Shown here: in pieces, positions 57,579 through 64,000 of the stretch | Layout: the number at the start of each line of letters is the position of its first letter | Numbering within the stretch: position 1 is the stretch's first letter | Origin: Actinopolyspora biskrensis | GTDB lineage: Bacteria > Actinomycetota > Actinomycetes > Mycobacteriales > Pseudonocardiaceae | Direction: 5' to 3' | Length of the DNA: 64,000 nucleotides | Assembly (NCBI RefSeq): GCF_013408175.1 | Contig: NZ_JACBYW010000012.1 | Location: 1-64,000, forward strand | Position numbers and translations under genes: made by a program | Notes under the pieces: generated by a model | Database searches by the model: none | Told to the model about the DNA's origin: nothing | What the model saw: the letters and a program-made list of their open reading frames with translations, nothing else

Positions 57579-58334
57579 TCAACGCATGCCCAGCAACACC
57601 ACCGCGGAAGCGGCCACGGCGATCAGCAGTCCGATGCTCGCGCTGAGAACCGGGCGCCGGAACCACGCCCTGCCCTTGTCCGCGGCCACCCTGCCCGGAC
57701 CGGTGAACAGCAGAGCCAGCGCGGCGGCCCCCAGCACGGCCGGGTACTCGATCCCCCCGCCGTCGAGAAAAAAGCCGGCATCCGCCCCGAGCACCACGGC
57801 GTTGGCCATCACGCCGAGCAGTCCCGCGGCGGCCAGCGGGGTGAACAGGCCGAGAGCGACCAGGATCCCCGCCGCGAATTCGGTACCTCCGGTCAGCGGA
57901 GCCAGAACCTGGGTCTGACGGAACCCCATCGTGGCGAGCATGTCGGCCGTGCCGTCCAGCCCGGATCCGCCGAAAGCGCCGAAGAGCTTCTGGGCACCGT
58001 GCGCGACGAACACGAATCCCAGAGCCAGTCGCAGCATCAGCAGCCCGAAGTCCGCTCCCCGGTGCCAGCGCGCCGCTTCGACCGAGTCCGGAAACTCGTC
58101 GTAGAAGTCCAGGTCACGCCGCAACGCACCCTCGCCCGACCCGCCGTAGGCCTCGTCGTCGTAGTAATCGAGCTCCCCGGTGACAGCGTACTGACGCGTA
58201 CCGGGCTCACCTCCTCCGACAGTGGAATCTTCCGGTGAGGTCGTCCACCCGTGCTCTTCGGGCCGGAAATCACGGTGAGAGCGGTCATCGGGATAGCCGC
58301 CCGCGGCATCGGGCCGATCATCGTGGATTCGCAC
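57579..58334 (-). CDS. DoxX-family membrane protein
   Basis: 251 aa. An N-terminal cytoplasmic-type region of about 85 residues is rich in Asp, Glu, Tyr and Gly. A DoxX domain with four hydrophobic helices follows (FGLLMLRLALGFVFVAHGAQKLF, then helices near 135-155, 160-180 and 225-245) and includes the hallmark AHGAQKLFGAFGG. In M. tuberculosis the counterpart Rv3005c (DoxX) joins SodA and SseA in a membrane oxidoreductase complex against oxidative stress. GTG at 58334 without a ribosome site but with TAGCCT ending 7 nt before it, again suggesting a leaderless mRNA. Divergent from the lppZ-like gene. Confidence 0.87.
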   Translation of the reverse strand: MRIHDDRPDAAGGYPDDRSHRDFRPEEHGWTTSPEDSTVGGGEPGTRQYAVTGELDYYDDEAYGGSGEGALRRDLDFYDEFPDSVEAARWHRGADFGLLMLRLALGFVFVAHGAQKLFGAFGGSGLDGTADMLATMGFRQTQVLAPLTGGTEFAAGILVALGLFTPLAAAGLLGVMANAVVLGADAGFFLDGGGIEYPAVLGAAALALLFTGPGRVAADKGRAWFRRPVLSASIGLLIAVAASAVVLLGMR

Positions 58335-58501
58335 GGACGAAAGGCTAGGACATCGGCAACCGGCTGTGCGACCGTTTCGGAAAATCCGAATTATTTTCCC
58401 GGATGTGCCGCCCACACCGGACGGGGAGAAACGGCGACGCCGCGCCCCGTCTCCACGCCTCTCACCTCGTGTTCACCGCGAAGAGGATATGGTCGGCGAC
58501 T

Positions 58502-59692
58502 GTGGTGGTCCCTCCGGTCAATCGACGTTCCCTCGGCCGAGTTCCGCGCAGGAGCACGGCGATCGGTGCGGTGCTGGCCGCCGTCGCCCTGGTCAGCGGA
58601 TGTGCCGATTTCCCGGAACAACACACCCAGGACTGGCGCGAGCAGCCGTCGTTGCGCCCGCAGGCGGGCCCGGAACCCCGGGTGGAGGGCCAGGAGGAAC
58701 CGCCTCCCTCCGGAAAGCGCTCCTCCTCCCGGGAACCCGAGCAGCCGGAGGGGTGTTCGGACCCCGACCCCGCCGTGATCGCCACCTGCCTCGATCCGGT
58801 CGGAGCCGTTGCCGCGCTCCCCGGAGGGAACTCCGCGCTCGTGGGCGAACGCGACACCGGCCGCGTCCTGCGGGTGAGCGACGGGAAACAACCCGAGGAA
58901 ATAGCCCGGGTCCGAGTCGATCCCACGGGCGGCGGTGGACTGACCGGGCTCACCCTGTCCCCGAGCTACGCGGAGGACGGGCTGGCCTACGCCTACGTCA
59001 CCACCCCCGCGGACAACCGGGTGGTCCGTATCGCGCCCGGCGATCCCCCCGACCCCGTCCTCACCGGTATTCCGCGCGGCTCCAGCGGAAACGCGGGGGC
59101 CATCACCGCCGACGGGTCGAACTCCCTGGTCGTCGCCACCGGAAACGCCGGGTCCGCGGCGCAGGCGGCCGACCGTTCGGTCCTGGCCGGAAAAGTACTG
59201 CGGATCGATCCGTTCGGAGACCCCGCCGAAGACAACCCCGATCCGGGGTCACCGGTGATCTCGACGGGACTGAGCTCCCCGGGCGGAGTGTGCGCGTCGA
59301 ACCGGGACGACGCCTTCTGGGTCACCGACCGGAGAGCGGAACGGGAAGTGCTCCACCGCGTCGCCCCCGGCAGGCAGGCGGACGTTCCCGCGTGGAGCTG
59401 GAACGGCCACCCGGGGGTTTCCGGTTGTGCGGCCGCCGGGGGCACGCTGATCGTCGCGCTGACCGAGGAAGCCGCCGTCTACACCATGCGACCGGGGCCG
59501 CGAGGTACGTTCACCGGCGAACCGCAACCCGCCATGGAGGACACCTACGGACGTTTCTCCGCGGCGACGAGCGACCCGAACGGACTGTTGTGGCTGGGCA
59601 CCTCGAACAGGACGGGCGGGGATCCGGTTTCCAGCGACGACAGGGTGATCCGCGTCGAACCTCCCTCGGGAGGGGCCGCGGGCAAGGAGTGA
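58502..59692 (+). CDS. lppZ: LppZ-like lipoprotein with sugar/sorbosone dehydrogenase-type propeller
   Basis: Predicted exported lipoprotein of about 396 aa. N-terminal basic residues, a hydrophobic stretch and the lipobox LVSGC near residue 35. A Pro/Glu-rich linker follows, and then a six-bladed PQQ-dehydrogenase-like propeller with LPGGNSALVGERDTGRVLRV, NAGAITADGSNSLVVATGNAG and GKVLRIDPFGDP. Whether it binds PQQ or oxidises sugars is unknown. The start is uncertain: GTG 58502 is chosen because TATGGT ends 8 nt upstream and no ribosome site exists. Orthologous in position to Rv3006 (LppZ), divergent from doxX. Confidence 0.85.
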   Translation: MVVPPVNRRSLGRVPRRSTAIGAVLAAVALVSGCADFPEQHTQDWREQPSLRPQAGPEPRVEGQEEPPPSGKRSSSREPEQPEGCSDPDPAVIATCLDPVGAVAALPGGNSALVGERDTGRVLRVSDGKQPEEIARVRVDPTGGGGLTGLTLSPSYAEDGLAYAYVTTPADNRVVRIAPGDPPDPVLTGIPRGSSGNAGAITADGSNSLVVATGNAGSAAQAADRSVLAGKVLRIDPFGDPAEDNPDPGSPVISTGLSSPGGVCASNRDDAFWVTDRRAEREVLHRVAPGRQADVPAWSWNGHPGVSGCAAAGGTLIVALTEEAAVYTMRPGPRGTFTGEPQPAMEDTYGRFSAATSDPNGLLWLGTSNRTGGDPVSSDDRVIRVEPPSGGAAGKE

Positions 59693-59763
59693 GCGTCCGT
59701 CCTCACGTCCGCGGGAAACCACCGCACCCGCGGGCCCGTCCCGAGGGGTTTCCAGCCGAATGC

Positions 59764-59783
59764 CGGGGCGGCGGACCGCCCCG
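59764..59783. terminator. Terminator between lppZ-like gene and gatB
   Basis: Perfect 8-bp GC stem CGGGGCGG/CCGCCCCG with a 4-nt loop, between convergent genes. Confidence 0.65.
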
Positions 59784-59794
59784 ACCCGACCACC

Positions 59795-61303
59795 TCACTG
59801 CTGTCCGCACGCGGCCAGCACCAGCTCGCGAACTCGTTTCGCGTCGGCTTGCCCCTGAGTGGCCTTCATGACGGCACCGACGATCGCCCCGGCGGCCTGG
59901 ACCTTGCCGCCCCGGATCTTCTCGGCCGCGTCGGGCTGAGCGGCCAGGGCCTCGTCCACGGCGGCCTGAAGGGAGGAGTCGTCGGAGACCACCTCCAGCT
60001 CGTCGGCCGCGATGACCTCGTCCGGCCCCCCGCGGCCGTCCAGCACGCCGTCCACGACCTGCCGGGCGAGCTTGTGCGTGAGCTTGCCCTCGTTCACGAG
60101 CTCGATGACCCGTGCGACCTGTTCCGGAGTGATCGGCAGGGAGGCCAGCTCGCCACCGCGTTCGTTGGCCCGCTGCGTCAGGTAGGCGACCCACCAGGAC
60201 CGTGCCTCCGAGGGCGAGGCCCCCGCGTCCACCGTCGCGGCGATGAGATCCAGCGCCCCCGCGTTGACCAGATCGCGCAGCTCCTCGTCGGACAGCTCCC
60301 ACTGCTCCTGAGCGCGCCTGCGCCGCTCCCACGGCATCTCGGGAAGAGTGCCGCGCAGCTGTTCCACCCAGTCGCGTGAAGGTGCGATGGGGACGAGATC
60401 CGGCTCGGGGAAGTACCGGTAGTCCTCGGCCTCCTCCTTGCGCCTGCCCGAGGAGGTCTCCCCGGAGGACTCGTCGAAGTGCCTCGTTTCCTGGACTATC
60501 TCGGCACCCTCGTTCAACAGCGCCGCGTGCCTGCGCATCTCGAAACGCACCGCACGCTCGATGCTGCGGAACGAGTTGACGTTCTTCGTCTCGGTCCGCG
60601 TTCCGAACCGGGTACTGCCCTTGGGCGTCAACGAGACGTTCGCGTCACAACGCAGCGACCCCTGGTCCATCCGGACGTCGGAGACCCCCATGGAACGCAG
60701 CAGGTCGCGCAGGGCCGTGACGTAGGCCCGCGCCACCTCGGGGGCGCGTTCCCCCGCGTCGGTGATCGGCTTGGTGACGATCTCGATCAGCGGAACACCT
60801 GCCCTGTTGTAGTCGAGCAGCGAGTGCTCGGCGCCGTGGATGCGTCCCGCGGCACCTCCCACGTGCGAGGACTTGCCGGTGTCCTCCTCCATGTGCGCGC
60901 GCTCGATGCCCACGCGGAAGGTCTCCCCGTCGTCGAGCACGACGTCGAGATGGCCGTCGAAGACGATCGGTTCGTCGTACTGCGAGGTCTGGAAGTTCTT
61001 CGGCATGTCCGGGTAGAAGTAGTTCTTCCTCGCGAACCTGCACCACTCCGCCACCTGGCAGTTCAGCGCCAGGCCGATCCGGATGGCCGACTCCACCGCC
61101 GTACCGTTGACCACGGGCAGCGCGCCGGGCATCCCCAGGCACACCGGGCACACCCGCGTGTTCGGCTCAGCACCGAACTCGTTGGCACAACCACAGAACA
61201 TCTTGGTTGCCGTGGACAACTCGACGTGTACTTCCAGCCCCAGTACCGGGTCGAAATTCCGCAGGACCTCGTCGTAGTCCATGATCTCGGCGACCGCTGT
61301 CAT
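59795..61303 (-). CDS. gatB: Asp/Glu-tRNA amidotransferase subunit B
   Basis: tRNA-binding and kinase subunit of GatCAB, which converts Glu-tRNA(Gln) to Gln-tRNA(Gln) (and possibly Asp-tRNA(Asn)). 502 aa. Seen: [19 protein letters not shown] with a zinc-type Cys set completed by [53 protein letters not shown], and a C-terminal YqeY-like tail domain. ATG overlaps the preceding 64-residue gene by 4 nt (ATGA). Last gene of the operon. Confidence 0.97.
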   Translation of the reverse strand: MTAVAEIMDYDEVLRNFDPVLGLEVHVELSTATKMFCGCANEFGAEPNTRVCPVCLGMPGALPVVNGTAVESAIRIGLALNCQVAEWCRFARKNYFYPDMPKNFQTSQYDEPIVFDGHLDVVLDDGETFRVGIERAHMEEDTGKSSHVGGAAGRIHGAEHSLLDYNRAGVPLIEIVTKPITDAGERAPEVARAYVTALRDLLRSMGVSDVRMDQGSLRCDANVSLTPKGSTRFGTRTETKNVNSFRSIERAVRFEMRRHAALLNEGAEIVQETRHFDESSGETSSGRRKEEAEDYRYFPEPDLVPIAPSRDWVEQLRGTLPEMPWERRRRAQEQWELSDEELRDLVNAGALDLIAATVDAGASPSEARSWWVAYLTQRANERGGELASLPITPEQVARVIELVNEGKLTHKLARQVVDGVLDGRGGPDEVIAADELEVVSDDSSLQAAVDEALAAQPDAAEKIRGGKVQAAGAIVGAVMKATQGQADAKRVRELVLAACGQQ

Positions 61304-61494
61304 TCCTGTCCCGCCTTACGTACCTCGCGGACCGCCAGCGCCACCCCGGTGATCAGCCCGAGGACGGTGACGATCGCGTCGGCCATCACCAGTCGATCGT
61401 TGTCCCTGCGTGCCTGGCGAATCTTGCCACGAAGGCCGATTCCCCTGGACAATTCCGCTCCGACGGCGATCATTGCCCGTACCTTCGGATTCAT
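61300..61494 (-). CDS. Small protein translationally coupled between gatA and gatB
   Basis: 64-residue protein. It starts [18 protein letters not shown], has a basic middle ([12 protein letters not shown]) and one hydrophobic helix (about 36-55, [20 protein letters not shown]), and ends KAGQE. Its ATG overlaps the gatA stop by 4 nt and its TGA overlaps the gatB ATG by 4 nt, so it is certainly in the operon and probably expressed at similar levels. I recognise no family. M. tuberculosis has pfkA between gatA and gatB instead. It could anchor or tune the amidotransferase, or be an unrelated small membrane protein. Confidence 0.75.
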   Translation of the reverse strand: MNPKVRAMIAVGAELSRGIGLRGKIRQARRDNDRLVMADAIVTVLGLITGVALAVREVRKAGQE

Positions 61495-63041
61495 CGGGCC
61501 ACCTCCAACTGCGGAATGCGGTCGACCAGGGAACTGCCGGAAGCGGCGTCCCGAGCGGTTTCGTAGGCGGCACCCACCCGGTACAGCCGGTCGTCGGCCA
61601 TGGCGGGAGCCATGATCTGCAGCCCGACCGGCAGACCGTCCTCCGCCGAAACCCCGGAGGGCACGCTCATGGAAGCGTTCCCGGCGAGATTGCTGGGGAT
61701 CGTGCACAGATCGGCCAGGTACATGGCCATCGGATCATCGGCGCGTTCGCCGATCCGGAAGGCCGTGGTCGGGGTGGTCGGCGAGACGAGCACGTCAACC
61801 TGCTCGAAGGCGGAGGCGAAATCCCTGCTGATCAGGGTGCGCACCTTCTGGGCCTGACCGTAGTAGGCGTCGTAGTACCCGGAGGACAGCGCGTAGGTCC
61901 CGAGCATGATCCGCCGCTTGACCTCGGCGCCGAAGCCCTGCTCCCTCGTGAGGGACATGACTTCCTCCGTGTTGTGCTCCCCGTCGTCACCGACGCGCAG
62001 CCCGTAGCGCATGGCGTCGAAACGGGCCAGGTTCGAGGAGCACTCGCTCGGCGCGATCAGGTAGTAGGCGCCGAGAGCGTACTCGAAGTGCGGGCAGGAG
62101 ACCTCGACGACCTCGGCCCCCAGCGAGGTGAGCGTGTCCACGGCCGCGTTGAAGGAATCCAGCACTCCCCGCTGGTACCCCTCTCCCGCGAACTCGCGGA
62201 CGACGCCCACGCGCATTCCCCTGAGGTCGCCCGCGGCCCCTTCCCGCGCGGCCGCGGTGACCTGGGGGACAGGCGCGTCGATCGAGGTCGAGTCCATCCG
62301 GTCGTGCCCGGCTATGACCTCGTGCAGCATCGCCGCGTCCAGCACGGTGCGTCCGCACGGGCCCGCCTGGTCCAGCGAGGAGGAGAAAGCGACCAGTCCG
62401 TACCGTGATACCCCGCCGTAAGTCGGTTTGACCCCGACGGTTCCGGTGACGGCGGCGGGCTGCCTGATGGAACCGCCCGTGTCGGTCCCGATCGCGAGGG
62501 GGGCCTCGAAAGCCGCCAGGGCCGCCGAGGAACCACCTCCGGAGCCCCCGGGGACGCGCTCCAGGTCCCAGGGGTTGTGCGTGGGCCCGAAGGCCGAGTT
62601 CTCGGTCGAGGACCCCATGGCGAACTCGTCCATGTTGGTCTTGCCGAGGATCACCACTCCCGCTTCGCGGAGACGGCCCGCCACCGTCGAGTCGTACGGC
62701 GGAGTCCAGTCCTCCAACATCCTCGACCCGCAGGTGGTCGGCATGTCGGTCGTGGTGAACACGTCCTTCAGCGCGAGGGGAACCCCGGCCAGCGGCGAGG
62801 CCGCCCTGCCGTTCGCTCGGTCCTCGTCGGCCCGACGCGCCGCTTCGAGGGCCTCCTGCCCGTTCACGTGCAGGAAGGCGTGCACATCGGGTTCGACCGC
62901 CTCGATGCGGTCGAGGTGCGCACGGGTGACCTCCTCGGCGGAGACCTCACCCGCGGTGATCTTCGCTGCCAGTTCGGAGGCCGTCAGACCGGTGAGCTCG
63001 GTCGGTCCCGACCCCTCTGGACCGGACGTAGTCGAGGTCAT
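61491..63041 (-). CDS. gatA: Asp/Glu-tRNA amidotransferase subunit A
   Basis: Glutaminase subunit of GatCAB and member of the amidase-signature family. 516 aa. The Ser-cisSer-Lys triad is Lys92 (LALKDV), Ser167 ([11 protein letters not shown]) and Ser191 ([10 protein letters not shown]). ATG at 63041 overlaps the gatC stop (TGATG) and has GAGGAGG upstream; a GTG one codon earlier is also possible. Supplies ammonia to GatB through a channel. Confidence 0.97.
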   Translation of the reverse strand: MTSTTSGPEGSGPTELTGLTASELAAKITAGEVSAEEVTRAHLDRIEAVEPDVHAFLHVNGQEALEAARRADEDRANGRAASPLAGVPLALKDVFTTTDMPTTCGSRMLEDWTPPYDSTVAGRLREAGVVILGKTNMDEFAMGSSTENSAFGPTHNPWDLERVPGGSGGGSSAALAAFEAPLAIGTDTGGSIRQPAAVTGTVGVKPTYGGVSRYGLVAFSSSLDQAGPCGRTVLDAAMLHEVIAGHDRMDSTSIDAPVPQVTAAAREGAAGDLRGMRVGVVREFAGEGYQRGVLDSFNAAVDTLTSLGAEVVEVSCPHFEYALGAYYLIAPSECSSNLARFDAMRYGLRVGDDGEHNTEEVMSLTREQGFGAEVKRRIMLGTYALSSGYYDAYYGQAQKVRTLISRDFASAFEQVDVLVSPTTPTTAFRIGERADDPMAMYLADLCTIPSNLAGNASMSVPSGVSAEDGLPVGLQIMAPAMADDRLYRVGAAYETARDAASGSSLVDRIPQLEVAR

Positions 63042-63340
63042 CACGCCTCCTCGTTCAAAATTCGTGGTACGCGGAACCTGTTCTCCTCCGTGGCGGGCGC
63101 ACTCCGCAGCGCCTGCTCACGGGACAGTCCCTCCCGCACCTCGTCGTTCCGGAAGACGTTGGTCACCGGAACCGCGTGCGACGTGGGCGGTATCTCATCG
63201 GCGGCGACCTCACCCACCCTGGCCACCGCATCGAGGATCACATCGAGCTGGCCGGAGAACTTCTCGAGTTCCTCCTCGGAAACGGCCAGCCGGGCAAGTC
63301 CGGCGAGGTGCGCCACCTCGTCACGGGAGATCGTGGACAA
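63041..63340 (-). CDS. gatC: Asp/Glu-tRNA amidotransferase subunit C
   Basis: 99-residue belt subunit that wraps GatA and GatB together. Seen: [22 protein letters not shown] at the start and [13 protein letters not shown] near the end. TTG start at 63340, with AAGGGG 9 nt upstream. First gene of gatC-gatA-orf64-gatB. Confidence 0.95.
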   Translation of the reverse strand: MSTISRDEVAHLAGLARLAVSEEELEKFSGQLDVILDAVARVGEVAADEIPPTSHAVPVTNVFRNDEVREGLSREQALRSAPATEENRFRVPRILNEEA

Positions 63341-63688
63341 TGCGCGGGCCCCTTATCATGTCCGGTTCGTTCGGGTATCCGGTCGTTCGCGGCTACCACA
63401 CGTGTTCGAGGTATTGAGGTGCCTTCGAGTCTATGAGAGCGCACCGACCGGGCTGCGCGGCGGTACCGCCGGCAGGCGTCCCGCGGGGACCGCGCCACGG
63501 GCCCGACCGGCCCCACGACCGCGGAAGCGGACGGGCAGGACCCCATCAGGCCGCACCCGTCCCGGACCCTTCCACATCTGCCACAATTTGTCCGGTCTGC
63601 TCCACGCACGGCGGTCGCGAACCGCACGTGAACCGGTCAGGCGCGGACGGCGAGGTGCCGCGCACGATGCTGGAGGCGTGAAAAACCG
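63341..63688. other. Divergent intergenic region between gatC and the ACT-domain gene
   Basis: 348 bp with no supported gene. It must hold promoters for both directions. Frames here are low-complexity Arg/Pro/Gly sequence. I see no clear -10/-35 pair or hairpin. Confidence 0.4.
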
Positions 63689-64000
63689 GTGTCCTTCCTC
63701 ATCCGGGTCCAGGTCCCGGACCGGCCCGGCGTCCTCGGGGCGGTGGCGAGCGCGCTGGGCGAGCTCGGAGCCGACATTCTCGGTGTGGACGTGGTCGAGC
63801 GAAGCAGTGAAGCCGCCGTGGACGACCTGGTGGTCGAGCTGCCCCCGGGCAGGCTTCCGGACGTGCTGATCACCGCGGCCGAGTCGGTGGACGGGGTCCG
63901 GGTGGACGCGGTCCGCCCCTACGCGGGGGTGCTGGACACGCACCGTGAGCTGGAGCTGGTCGAGGAGATCGCGGCGGAGCCGGGCAAGGGGCTGGAGCTG
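63689..64000 (+). CDS. ACT-domain protein, truncated by the window end
   Basis: First 104 residues of a protein starting with an ACT domain: SFLIRVQVPDRPGVLGAVAS, LGELGADILGVDVVERS, DDLVVELPPGRLPDVLITAA, then GVRVDAVRPYAGVLDTHREL. It matches the type of M. tuberculosis Rv3013, which lies in the same place beside gatC. ACT domains usually bind amino acids, so a sensing role is possible. GTG at 63689 with GGAGG about 13 nt upstream. The C-terminal part is not in the window. Confidence 0.85.
   Translation, partial: MSFLIRVQVPDRPGVLGAVASALGELGADILGVDVVERSSEAAVDDLVVELPPGRLPDVLITAAESVDGVRVDAVRPYAGVLDTHRELELVEEIAAEPGKGLEL

Overview
The window is a GC-rich, densely packed stretch of actinobacterial core chromosome. 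Gene content and order point to the Pseudonocardiales or a close relative. With a few gaps, the order matches the Mycobacterium tuberculosis segment from fpg/rnc (Rv2924c-Rv2925c) to gatC/Rv3013, and part of it matches Streptomyces. A glycine/sarcosine N-methyltransferase for betaine synthesis suggests a salt-adapted genus such as Actinopolyspora; that is inference. Most starts are GTG or TTG as well as ATG, and several genes look leaderless.

Layout. 1-2 kb: a transposase tail and asnB, which replace the smc/ftsY side expected next to mutM. 2-5.5 kb: DUF177-rpmF-rnc-mutM and the septation protein sepIVA, all on the minus strand. 5.8-7.9 kb: an accessory patch with a K+ channel, a secreted RNase and a broken acetyltransferase, at the site where M. 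tuberculosis carries its PDIM/PGL lipid locus. 7.9-20 kb: coaD, rsmD, pyc, a small gene broken by an in-frame TGA, recG, a DhaL/FakA-like kinase, rpmB, ung and thiL. 20-29.2 kb: a stand-alone RAM-domain protein, DUF3515, ddl, a MocR regulator with a divergent acetyltransferase, cysteine dioxygenase and a gamma-lyase, then gpsA/plsC and fbiD. 29.5-34 kb: ppk-mutT1 and an HU protein with a very long repetitive tail. 34-38.4 kb: leuCD with divergent ndgR and a second IclR regulator. 38.6-43 kb: the betaine methyltransferase, tRNA-Gln, two identical tRNA-Glu genes, a HAD hydrolase and gltX. 43-57.5 kb: a flavin monooxygenase, an FAH-family enzyme, then the branched-chain amino acid block cimA, leuB, serA, ilvBNC and ilvD. 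57.5-64 kb: doxX, an lppZ-like lipoprotein, the gatCAB amidotransferase operon and an ACT-domain protein that runs off the end.

Two systems dominate. The first is branched-chain amino acid synthesis: citramalate synthase feeds isoleucine, ilvBNCD and leuBCD complete the pathways, and NdgR sits divergent to leuCD. The second is indirect Gln-tRNA synthesis: gltX, gatCAB, tRNA-Gln and two tRNA-Glu genes are all present.

The most interesting signal is regulatory. ilvB has a textbook promoter, a leaderless 16-residue leader peptide (MLRINDILVLPGRVDA), nested hairpins and a terminator. A similarly built leader lies in front of cimA: a 20-codon ORF with tandem ATT-ATT isoleucine codons, rare in such a genome, a 10-bp hairpin overlapping its stop codon, and a terminator with seven Ts. 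I propose it as an isoleucine-sensing attenuator for citramalate synthase. Other points to note are a 64-residue protein translationally coupled between gatA and gatB, a 139-bp exact duplication plus 63-bp tandem repeats in the HU tail, and a perfect 18-bp operator-like palindrome at the flavin monooxygenase. I did not find a large novel defence, mobile or biosynthetic system.
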